DNA of 5,035 nt, from contig JASLSL010000252.1 of assembly GCA_030743445.1 (NCBI GenBank), forward strand, positions 1 to 5,035. Reading direction: 5' to 3'. The DNA comes from Alphaproteobacteria bacterium (GTDB lineage Bacteria > Pseudomonadota > Alphaproteobacteria > UBA8366). A model generated the notes under the pieces. It ran no database searches. It had not been told where the DNA came from and worked only from the letters and a program-made list of their open reading frames with translations. Within the stretch, counting starts at the first letter, position 1. Each line of letters opens with the position of its first letter. The position numbers and the translations under genes were made by a program. Of this stretch, positions 1-5,035 are shown piece after piece.

Positions 1-216
1 CTCAACGCGCCGACCGAGTTGATGACCGATCTCGGTTACGGCGACGGCTACGAGTACGACCACGACGCACCCGACGCGTTCTCGGGCCAGGACTATTTTC
101 CGGACGAATTGGCGCGCCGGAAACTTTATCAGCCGGTCGACCGCGGGTTCGAGCGCGAGATCAAGAAGCGGCTCGATTATTGGGACAAGTTGCGCGCCGA
201 ACGGCAGGGCGAATAG
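1..216 (+). CDS. rarA: Replication-associated recombination protein A (RarA/MgsA), C-terminal fragment
   Basis: The frame is open from the first base and ends at TAG (214-216), leaving the last 71 residues of a longer protein. The order Y-GDGY-Y-HD, then QDYFPDEL, then a K-LYQPVDRGFE stretch and a terminal basic helix ending in a W-D-L segment matches what I know of the C-terminal MgsA domain. In that family this domain mediates tetramer formation. RarA is a clamp-loader-like AAA+ ATPase that acts at stalled replication forks and DNA ends in the cytoplasm. The ATPase domain, with its Walker motifs, lies upstream of the window, so activity cannot be judged. The next gene starts 7 bp after the stop, which suggests cotranscription. 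The assignment rests on a short but characteristic tail. Confidence 0.85.
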   Translation, partial: LNAPTELMTDLGYGDGYEYDHDAPDAFSGQDYFPDELARRKLYQPVDRGFEREIKKRLDYWDKLRAERQGE

Positions 217-223
217 ACCGGCG

Positions 224-1486
224 ATGATTGTCAGCCTCGCCGAACTGCTGATCCTCGGCATCGTCATCGACTGGGCGTTCCGCAAGCTGACGATCCCGGG
301 GCTCGTCGGCATGCTGCTGCTCGGCGTCGTGTTCGGTCCCTACGCCCTGCAACTGGTCAGTCCCGACCTGCTGGACGTCTCCAACGATTTCCGCCTGATC
401 GCCTTGATCGTGATCCTGCTCCGCGCCGGGTTCGAACTCTCGAAAGAGACGCTGAACCGCGTCGGCGGCCGCGTGCTGCTGCTCTCGGCCGTGCCCGCGG
501 TGATCGAGGGGGCGGCGATCACCGTGTTGGGGCCGCCTCTGCTGGGCCTGAGCTACATGGAATCGGCAATCCTCGGCTCGATCCTCGCCGCCGTCTCGCC
601 GGCCGTGGTGGTGCCGTTGATGATCCGCTTCATGGAGCGCGGCATGGGCGCGGTGAAGGGCATCCCGACCATGGTGCTGGCGGCCTCGGCGATCGACGAC
701 GTCTTCGTCATCGTCGTCTTCAGCGTGCTGATCGGGATGCACACCGGGACCAGTGTCAACGTCGCCTGGAAGTTGGCCGGCATTCCGATCTCGATCGTGC
801 TCGGCGTCGTCGTCGGCGTGGCGATCGGCGTCGCCTTGTTCCGGCTGTTCAAGCATTTCGATCCGCGCGCGACCAAGCGGGTGCTGATCGTGCTCGGCCT
901 GTCGGTGCTGCTGGTCCGGGCCGAGCATCTGTCGCCCGAATGGCTGCCGTTCGCCAGCCTGATCGCGGTGATGGCGGTCGGTTTCATCATCCTCGAGAAG
1001 GACGAGCACATGGCGCACGAGATTTCCGCCAAGCTCGGCAAGATCTGGGTGTTCGCGGAAATCGTCCTGTTCACCATGGTCGGCGCGCAAGTCAACATCG
1101 AGGTGGCGCTGGCGGCGGGACTCATGGGCGCGGTCATCATCGCGCTCGGCCTGGTGGCGCGCAGCATCGGAACCTACGCCTGCTTGATCGGCAGCGATCT
1201 GAATTTTGGCGAGCGCATGTTCGTCGTCATCTCCTATCTGCCAAAGGCGACTGTGCAAGCGGCGATCGGCGGGGCGCCGATTGCCGCACTTGCCGCCGCC
1301 GGCATGGACACGGGGCCGGGCGAGGTGATCCTTGCGGTCGCCGTGCTCAGCATTCTCTTGACCGCGCCCTTGGGCGCTTGGGCGATCGCGCTGACCGGCG
1401 AGCGCGTGCTCGAGATCGCACCCCCCTCGATACACGACGCACGCGATGCGGTGATCGAGAGCCACGGCGCGGAGGATGGAGGCTAG
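224..1486 (+). CDS. Cation:proton antiporter, NHA/SLC9B-like (CPA2 group, Na_H_Exchanger fold)
   Basis: This is a 420-residue inner-membrane protein with about 12-13 hydrophobic segments between residues 1 and 390 and a short polar tail. It probably exchanges Na+ or another monovalent cation for protons. Visible marks are LRAGFEL (66-72), SPAVVVP (125-131), a KGIPT loop (145-149), the AIDDVF acidic pair at Asp158-Asp159 in a membrane segment, Arg313, and YLPKATVQAAIGG (338-350) with Lys341. The paired aspartates form the ion-binding site in NhaA and NHA-type exchangers. The SPAVVVP and KGIPT pattern recalls animal NHA2 (SLC9B) and its bacterial relatives more than NhaA or KefB; no TrkA-N domain is present. 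ATG 224 is the only reasonable start, as the next in-frame ATG is at residue 30, inside the second hydrophobic segment. Its upstream Shine-Dalgarno is weak (AGGG about 14 bases away), so coupling to rarA translation is likely. The ion specificity is not readable from sequence. Confidence 0.9.
   Translation: MIVSLAELLILGIVIDWAFRKLTIPGLVGMLLLGVVFGPYALQLVSPDLLDVSNDFRLIALIVILLRAGFELSKETLNRVGGRVLLLSAVPAVIEGAAITVLGPPLLGLSYMESAILGSILAAVSPAVVVPLMIRFMERGMGAVKGIPTMVLAASAIDDVFVIVVFSVLIGMHTGTSVNVAWKLAGIPISIVLGVVVGVAIGVALFRLFKHFDPRATKRVLIVLGLSVLLVRAEHLSPEWLPFASLIAVMAVGFIILEKDEHMAHEISAKLGKIWVFAEIVLFTMVGAQVNIEVALAAGLMGAVIIALGLVARSIGTYACLIGSDLNFGERMFVVISYLPKATVQAAIGGAPIAALAAAGMDTGPGEVILAVAVLSILLTAPLGAWAIALTGERVLEIAPPSIHDARDAVIESHGAEDGG
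1471..1482 (+). promoter_or_regulatory. Tandem GGAGG, possible distant ribosome binding site for rluC
   Basis: Two GGAGG cores (1471-1475 and 1478-1482) lie within the last codons of the antiporter gene. The second ends 19 bases before the rluC ATG at 1502, further than the usual 5-9. The 15 bases between the antiporter stop and that ATG hold no Shine-Dalgarno-like sequence. No earlier rluC start is possible because the antiporter TAG (1484-1486) is in the same frame. Ribosomes ending on the antiporter may be held here and restart at 1502. Alternatively, the purine run only encodes the Glu-Asp-Gly-Gly tail. Confidence 0.35.
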
Positions 1487-1501
1487 CGGCCCCGGCATCC
1501 G

Positions 1502-2485
1502 ATGACTGGACCGACGAACATAACCGTCGTCGACGACGAAGACGGAATTCGTCTCGACCGCTGGTTCAAGCGGCACTATCCCGACGTCGCCCACGGCCGG
1601 CTGCAGAAGCTGTTGCGTACCGGACAGGTCCGGCTCGACGGCAAGCGGGTCAAGTCGGGTGCGCGCGTCTCCACGGGTCAGGTGGTGCGGGTGCCGCCGC
1701 TCGGTGAGGTCGCGTCAACGCCGAAACAGGCGCCGCGCTACGACCCGGCGGACGCGGCCTTCGTGCGCTCGCTGGTGCTGCATCGGGACGACCATGTGAT
1801 TGCCATCGACAAGCCCGCCGGCCTCGCGGTCCAGGGCGGCAGCGGCACCAAGCGCCATCTCGACGCGATGCTGGATGCGCTGAGGTTCCGTGGCGCCGAG
1901 CGGCCGCGCCTGGTCCACCGGCTCGACAAGGATACCAGCGGAGTCCTGCTGCTGGCCCGCAACGCACGGGCGGCGGCGGCGCTCGGCACGTCGTTCCGGG
2001 CGCGCGACACGCGCAAGCTCTATTGGGCGATCACCGTCGGCGTGCCCGAGATCGAGGCCGGGCGGATCGACCTGGCGCTGGGTAAAAAACCAGGACGAGG
2101 CGGCGAGCGGGTCCACGTCGCCGCCGAGGAAGGCAAGCGCGCGATAACGGTCTACCGGGTGCTGGAGGCCGCCGGCAGCCGGATCGCCTGGCTGGCACTA
2201 TGGCCGCAGACCGGGCGCACCCACCAACTGCGCGCCCATTGCGCCCAGGGGCTTGGCTGCCCGATCCTCGGCGACGGCAAATACGGCGGCAAGGCCGCGT
2301 TCATCGAGGGGGTGGAGGCGGCGCGGCAGGTCCACCTCCACGCCCGCGAAATCACCCTGCCGCACCCCTCTGGACGCGGCGAGTTGCGCGTCTCGGCACC
2401 CCTGCCGCCGCACATGGCCACGACCTGGGAGATGTTCGGCTTCGATCCCGAGCGCCCGGGCGATCCGTTCGACGAGTTCGAGTGA
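1502..2485 (+). CDS. rluC: 23S rRNA pseudouridine synthase, RluA/RluC family
   Basis: A cytoplasmic RNA-modifying enzyme that converts selected uridines in 23S rRNA to pseudouridine; RluC proper acts at 955, 2504 and 2580 in E. coli numbering. The 327 residues carry an N-terminal S4 RNA-binding domain (about 16-65, RLDRWFKRH then HGRLQKLLRTGQVRLDGKRV). The catalytic domain follows. It contains IDKPAGLAVQGG (102-113), the catalytic motif LVHRLDKDTSG (137-147) with Asp142 as nucleophile, the QTGRTHQLRAH motif (236-246), and GDGKYGG (257-263). Length and domain order are normal for the family, and nothing is broken. ATG 1502 is the only start that keeps the full S4 domain. RluC rather than RluD is inferred from the S4 and active-site wording and the alphaproteobacterial gene context, not proven. 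It follows the antiporter by 15 bp and meets the peptidase gene tail to tail. Confidence 0.93.
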   Translation: MTGPTNITVVDDEDGIRLDRWFKRHYPDVAHGRLQKLLRTGQVRLDGKRVKSGARVSTGQVVRVPPLGEVASTPKQAPRYDPADAAFVRSLVLHRDDHVIAIDKPAGLAVQGGSGTKRHLDAMLDALRFRGAERPRLVHRLDKDTSGVLLLARNARAAAALGTSFRARDTRKLYWAITVGVPEIEAGRIDLALGKKPGRGGERVHVAAEEGKRAITVYRVLEAAGSRIAWLALWPQTGRTHQLRAHCAQGLGCPILGDGKYGGKAAFIEGVEAARQVHLHAREITLPHPSGRGELRVSAPLPPHMATTWEMFGFDPERPGDPFDEFE

Positions 2486-2500
2486 TCGTAACGAAGGACG

Positions 2501-3586
2501 TTATGCCGACAGGGCCACAAGCGTCTGCTCGACGACCTGTTTGCCCTGCTGCCAGACGAGAGTCTTCCACTCATCGGTATCAGGATAGAATACCCGTCGC
2601 ATTTTCGCTTGGATTTGCTGCCCCACGACACCGTCCTTGTCCCCGTAATGGTGCATCCAATTTTCATCCTGCATTGCCCGAAGGACCTTCGTAAGCGGCA
2701 CGGTCCCGAATTCAAGTGTGGCCCCGGTCACTTCAGTATTCGGTAGCATTTCTGAAACGGCGAGCTTGATCGTTCCCGTCAGGTCGGTTGAAACGGACTC
2801 GCCCGTCGCGGTGGATTTCAATCTTTCGCCCCACCATGCGGCGGCACGTTCGTGGGCAGGCGATCCGATTTCATAATTATGAATAAGCTCACCGTATCCG
2901 TACGGTCCTAGACCCGTATGAATATCGATAAACGCGATGCGCCGCGCATCCGCTAGGTACTTCTGGATGATCGTCCGAACAGTCTTGTTCGACCAGGTCT
3001 CCGAAGTACCCCCATAGAAGAGCCCTTGCGGATGTGTGAATTGGCCTCCTGCGATAGCGGACTGTAGGGCAAGTTTGCCGTGAACTGCTCGATAACGCAT
3101 CAACCGTGCAAATGACGAGATGCGCACAAAGGATGAATGGCCTTCAGGCGCGATCGCGTCGGCGAGCGCCTCATAGTCGGAATTTTTCGGGTATGGTTTG
3201 GTGTGATCGACGAAGTTACGGTTCAGGTCGACGTTGTCTTCGTTGACGCGTCGCAAATGTGCAAATCCGTATGGATTTATGGCGTGGATCATGACGATGC
3301 CGGTGCCGTTCGTTATTCGCGTCGGGATGCCCTCACGCAACAAACCAGTTTGAATTCCAGATCCCGCGAATCCTTCAACACCGTGGATTCCAGATTCCAA
3401 AAGCAAAATGGAATTCGAGTTCTGCGGCACTGATACGGCGACGTCGGTGTACAACTCGCCCCCATCAGGACCGCTGTGCGGGTTCTTGAAGCTATCCACG
3501 CGTACGTCGGCCGAGCGGCATGCGTCGAGGAATTTTCTCCGCGCCTCCTGGTAGTCAGCCGAGAAGAAATCCGTCGGTGTCACCAA
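2501..3586 (-). CDS. DUF2817 M14-like zinc metallocarboxypeptidase
   Basis: A 361-residue protein of the DUF2817 group, related to M14 carboxypeptidases and succinylglutamate desuccinylase-type amidohydrolases. Visible elements: the zinc motif HGVE (His68, Glu71) after LLLESGI; NPYGFAHLRRVNEDNVDLNRNF split over residues 104-125, where Arg112/113 and Asn122-Arg123 match the substrate-carboxylate residues of M14 enzymes; the third zinc ligand His223 in DIHTGLGPYG; and the likely catalytic Glu292 in TLEFGT. All catalytic positions are present, so the enzyme is probably active on a peptide or N-acyl amino acid; the substrate is unknown. There is no signal peptide, so it is likely cytoplasmic. Start choice is ambiguous: TTG (3586) and GTG (3583) are adjacent, and GGAGG (3593-3597) lies 6 or 9 bases away. 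Four sampled lines give about 48% GC against about 70% in the plus-strand genes, suggesting transfer. It lies 48 bp downstream of the hydrolase on the same strand. Confidence 0.88.
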   Translation of the reverse strand: MVTPTDFFSADYQEARRKFLDACRSADVRVDSFKNPHSGPDGGELYTDVAVSVPQNSNSILLLESGIHGVEGFAGSGIQTGLLREGIPTRITNGTGIVMIHAINPYGFAHLRRVNEDNVDLNRNFVDHTKPYPKNSDYEALADAIAPEGHSSFVRISSFARLMRYRAVHGKLALQSAIAGGQFTHPQGLFYGGTSETWSNKTVRTIIQKYLADARRIAFIDIHTGLGPYGYGELIHNYEIGSPAHERAAAWWGERLKSTATGESVSTDLTGTIKLAVSEMLPNTEVTGATLEFGTVPLTKVLRAMQDENWMHHYGDKDGVVGQQIQAKMRRVFYPDTDEWKTLVWQQGKQVVEQTLVALSA

Positions 3587-3592
3587 TGACCG

Positions 3593-3597
3593 CCTCC
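3593..3597 (-). promoter_or_regulatory. Shine-Dalgarno GGAGG of the peptidase gene
   Basis: On the minus strand GGAGG is followed by six bases and then TTG-GTG. It supports initiation at one of these two non-ATG codons. No ATG occurs in frame near the conserved N-terminus, so a weak start codon with a strong ribosome site is the likely arrangement. Confidence 0.65.
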
Positions 3598-3634
3598 GTT
3601 CTGTACGTTATTTAGATCGTGAGACTCCAGCCGG

Positions 3635-4417
3635 CTATGCCGCCGCGTGCTTGGCGAGGAACGCGCCAACCGTCTCGTTGAACGCGTCCGGGGTCTCGAA
3701 ATAGGGTGAGTGGCCCGCCATGGGCAACTCGACGCACTCGGCGCCGGGGATGAGGGCCGATAGCCCGCGAATCATTTCCGGCGGAAACAGGAGGTCGTTT
3801 TCACTGGTGATGAAGAGGGTCGGGGTATCGATACCGGACAGTCGCGCCGGCTCGATTTTGTCTTCCGGTCCGGTGGAGCGTCCGCGCAGGTCGGCCGGCA
3901 GGTTGACGTTGAGCCCGCCGATCTGGGCATAGAGATAGGCGCCTTCCGGATTGCGGTCGGGAAAGTCCGGGGCCACCGCTGCGCGGCCGACGCCCTGCTC
4001 GGCGAACATGCGTTGGGAGTTCTCCAGGCAGGCCGCGACCTCGGGGGTGTCGATGCCGCCCGGGGTATTGCTCAGCACCAAGCAGGAAACCCGCGCCGGG
4101 TGGTGGACGGTGGTGCGCAGTCCGGTCCAACCGCCCATCGACTGGCACACGATCGCGGTGCGCTCGATGCCCTCGGCGTCGAGCACCGCCAACAGGTCGA
4201 TGTCGAACTTGGTGCGGTCGAATTCCTCGTGGGCGCACACGGATCGGCCGAACGAGCGGTGATCGAATACGATGACGCGATAGTCCTTGGCGAAATGGGG
4301 AACCTGTTGCCACCAGCTTGCCGCGTTGCCGCCGCGGCCGTGGGCGAACACGACGGGGGCGCCTTCGCCATGCACCTCATAGTAAATCTCGGCTTTGTCG
4401 GAAGTCACAGTCGGCAT
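3635..4417 (-). CDS. Alpha/beta-fold hydrolase
   Basis: A 260-residue single-domain serine hydrolase without a signal peptide, close to the usual length for this fold. The oxyanion-hole segment is HGRGGNAASWW (26-36), the second strand gives FDHRSFGRS (51-59), the nucleophile elbow is CQSMGG (91-96) with Ser93, the acid is probably Asp208 in TSENDLLFPP, and the base is His236 in MAGHSPYFE. The triad is complete. Cys91 replaces the usual first Gly of the G-x-S-x-G elbow. It resembles enol-lactonase, esterase and haloperoxidase-like members, but the substrate cannot be read from sequence. I prefer the ATG at 4417 because AAAGGGAA lies 4-11 bases upstream and homology begins at once (TVTSDKAEIYYEVHGEG); a GTG at 4432 would overlap that ribosome site. 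Codon composition (about 66% GC on two sampled lines) is like the host's. It is first in a likely two-gene unit with the peptidase. Confidence 0.88.
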   Translation of the reverse strand: MPTVTSDKAEIYYEVHGEGAPVVFAHGRGGNAASWWQQVPHFAKDYRVIVFDHRSFGRSVCAHEEFDRTKFDIDLLAVLDAEGIERTAIVCQSMGGWTGLRTTVHHPARVSCLVLSNTPGGIDTPEVAACLENSQRMFAEQGVGRAAVAPDFPDRNPEGAYLYAQIGGLNVNLPADLRGRSTGPEDKIEPARLSGIDTPTLFITSENDLLFPPEMIRGLSALIPGAECVELPMAGHSPYFETPDAFNETVGAFLAKHAAA

Positions 4418-4421
4418 GTCG

Positions 4422-4429
4422 TTCCCTTT
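4422..4429 (-). promoter_or_regulatory. Ribosome binding site deciding the hydrolase start
   Basis: Minus-strand AAAGGGAA ends four bases before ATG 4417, with its AGGG core about six or seven bases away. This favours the ATG over the in-frame GTG at 4432, which would place the ribosome site inside the coding region. Confidence 0.6.
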
Positions 4430-4533
4430 CACATGTTGCGGGCCGGCCTTGCGCCCGATCTATAAATATCCGTGTTGGCGCGCGTTTGGCTTTTCGTTGT
4501 GGCGAACCCGCTTATATAGTCAAATCATCACGC

Positions 4534-4540
4534 TAGGGAG
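4534..4540 (+). promoter_or_regulatory. Shine-Dalgarno of the HAD phosphatase gene
   Basis: TAGGGAG ends five bases before ATG 4546, a normal spacing. The first strand of the HAD fold (LRLVIFD) begins at residue 7, which agrees with this start. Confidence 0.65.
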
Positions 4541-4545
4541 CAAGG

Positions 4546-5035
4546 ATGTCCGCAACGGAACCGCTTCGCCTGGTCATCTTCGATTGTGACGGGACGCTCG
4601 TCGACAGTGCGCACACCATCGTCGCGGCGATGGCCGCGACCTGGCGGGCGGAGGGATTCGACGCGCCGCCGAGCGGCCGGGCGGTGCGCGAAACCATCGG
4701 CCTGCCGTTGGTCGAGGCGATCGCGCGGCTGCATCCGGAAGGCGAGGTAGCGGATCACCACCGGATGGTCGCCTGCTTCAAGGACTCGTTTCGCGCCGTT
4801 CGCCAGGGGCCCGAGCACGAGGAACCGCTTTATCCCGGCGCCGTCGAGGCGATCTCGGCGCTCGAGGCGGCCGACGTCATGCTCGGCGTCGCCACCGGCA
4901 AGTCGCGGCGCGGGCTCGAGGCGACGCTCGGCCGGCACGGTCTGCTCAACCGGTTCGCCATTCTCAAGACGGCCGACGACGGTCCCGGCAAACCCAATCC
5001 GGACATTCTGTTCGACGCCATGGCAGAGGCCGGCA
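4546..5035 (+). CDS. HAD-superfamily phosphatase, subfamily IA (Gph-like), 3' end missing
   Basis: The frame stays open from ATG 4546 to the window edge, giving 163 residues of a protein that is normally about 220-230. Motif I is FDCDGTLVDS (12-21), with nucleophile Asp13 and acid/base Asp15. A helical C1 cap follows (about 22-93), as in subfamily IA. Motif II is VATGKS (115-120), with Thr117 as the phosphate-binding residue. Motif III Lys149 lies in GPGKPNPD. The motif IV aspartates would probably fall just after the window. Such enzymes hydrolyse small phosphate esters in the cytoplasm using Mg2+. Phosphoglycolate phosphatase or a pyrophosphatase-like role is possible, but the substrate is not fixed by these motifs. 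It has its own ribosome site and probably its own promoter, since the two minus-strand genes separate it from rluC. Confidence 0.9.
   Translation, partial: MSATEPLRLVIFDCDGTLVDSAHTIVAAMAATWRAEGFDAPPSGRAVRETIGLPLVEAIARLHPEGEVADHHRMVACFKDSFRAVRQGPEHEEPLYPGAVEAISALEAADVMLGVATGKSRRGLEATLGRHGLLNRFAILKTADDGPGKPNPDILFDAMAEAG

Larger units (their letters stand above)
2498..3611. repeat. Short direct repeats ACGTTAT at both edges of the low-GC block
   Basis: ACGTTAT occurs at 2498-2504, overlapping the peptidase stop codon, and again in the same orientation at 3605-3611, just upstream of that gene's ribosome binding site. A second word, GATCGT, also appears at both edges (2484-2489 and 3615-3620). 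The repeats coincide with the change from about 70% GC to about 48% GC. They could be a target-site duplication or homology left by insertion. They are short: a 7-base match between two 30-base edges would arise by chance roughly one time in twenty, so this is weak evidence. Confidence 0.25.
4418..4545. promoter_or_regulatory. Divergent promoter region between the hydrolase and HAD genes
   Basis: This 128-bp gap is the only sizeable intergenic stretch and separates two divergent starts. It contains two AT-rich cores in GC-rich DNA. TATATAGT (4513-4520) is placed like a -10 element for the HAD gene. CTATAAATAT (4460-4469), read on the minus strand, could serve the hydrolase and sits in an imperfect dyad (GATC...ATC, 4457-4470). 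Neither has a convincing -35 at 16-18 bp. TTTTCG (4491-4496) is the best-placed candidate for the HAD side, but it matches poorly. Promoter presence is inferred mainly from the divergent layout. Confidence 0.45.

Noticed and set aside
161..1594. A 477-codon open frame on the minus strand opposite the antiporter
   Set aside because: Its product is rich in His, Arg, Asp and Gln without domain order, which is typical of antisense frames over high-GC membrane-protein genes. The plus-strand antiporter has clear family motifs.
2522..2558. CGTCTG and CAGACG inverted repeat downstream of rluC, possible terminator
   Set aside because: The stem is only 6 bp with a 25-base loop and no T-run, and it lies inside the peptidase coding sequence.
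1650..2715. Several overlapping minus- and plus-frame ORFs within rluC and across its 3' end
   Set aside because: They are Arg/Pro/Ala-rich shadows without recognisable motifs, and the RluC frame explains the sequence fully.
3354..3398. Near-repeat ATTCCAGATCC and ATTCCAGATTCC, 33 bp apart
   Set aside because: The copies are in frame and encode the two Ser-Gly-Ile runs flanking the HGVE zinc motif, so coding constraint explains them.
4418..4432. Hydrolase start at the upstream GTG 4432
   Set aside because: It would add only MKGND and place the AAAGGGAA ribosome site inside the gene; ATG 4417 is better supported.
3801..4465. ORFs on both strands overlapping the alpha/beta hydrolase
   Set aside because: None has domain-like sequence or a good ribosome site; the hydrolase frame carries a full catalytic triad.

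Overview
The window looks like chromosomal DNA of a high-GC alphaproteobacterium. Hand counts on four sampled 60-base lines of the plus-strand genes give about 70% GC. A rarA, small transporter, rluC, HAD-phosphatase order on one strand is a familiar alphaproteobacterial arrangement; that comparison is from memory and was not searched. I cannot name the species.

Layout. Positions 1-216 are the C-terminal end of RarA (MgsA), a replication-fork AAA+ ATPase. It is followed on the plus strand, 7 bp later, by a complete 420-residue cation:proton antiporter of the NHA/SLC9B type (224-1486). After 15 bp comes an RluC-type 23S rRNA pseudouridine synthase (1502-2485). The tight spacing suggests one transcription unit. 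Two genes then lie on the minus strand: an alpha/beta hydrolase (3635-4417) and, 48 bp downstream of it, a DUF2817 M14-like zinc carboxypeptidase (2501-3586). The peptidase converges on rluC with only 15 bp between the stop codons. The plus strand resumes at 4546 with a HAD-superfamily phosphatase that runs off the window. Positions 4418-4545 are a divergent promoter region between the hydrolase and the phosphatase.

How the genes fit together. The plus-strand genes are mostly housekeeping: fork maintenance, ion homeostasis, ribosome modification and phosphate-ester clean-up. The minus-strand pair looks like an accessory insert between rluC and the HAD gene. The peptidase gene is about 48% GC on sampled lines, far below its neighbours, while the hydrolase is about 66%, so the two may have separate histories. 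Short direct repeats (ACGTTAT) lie at both edges of the low-GC block. No RNA gene, CRISPR array, transposase or clear terminator was seen, and no gene-free stretch exceeds 300 bases. I found no convincing undescribed multi-gene system; the most notable features are the antiporter's position and the low-GC peptidase insert.
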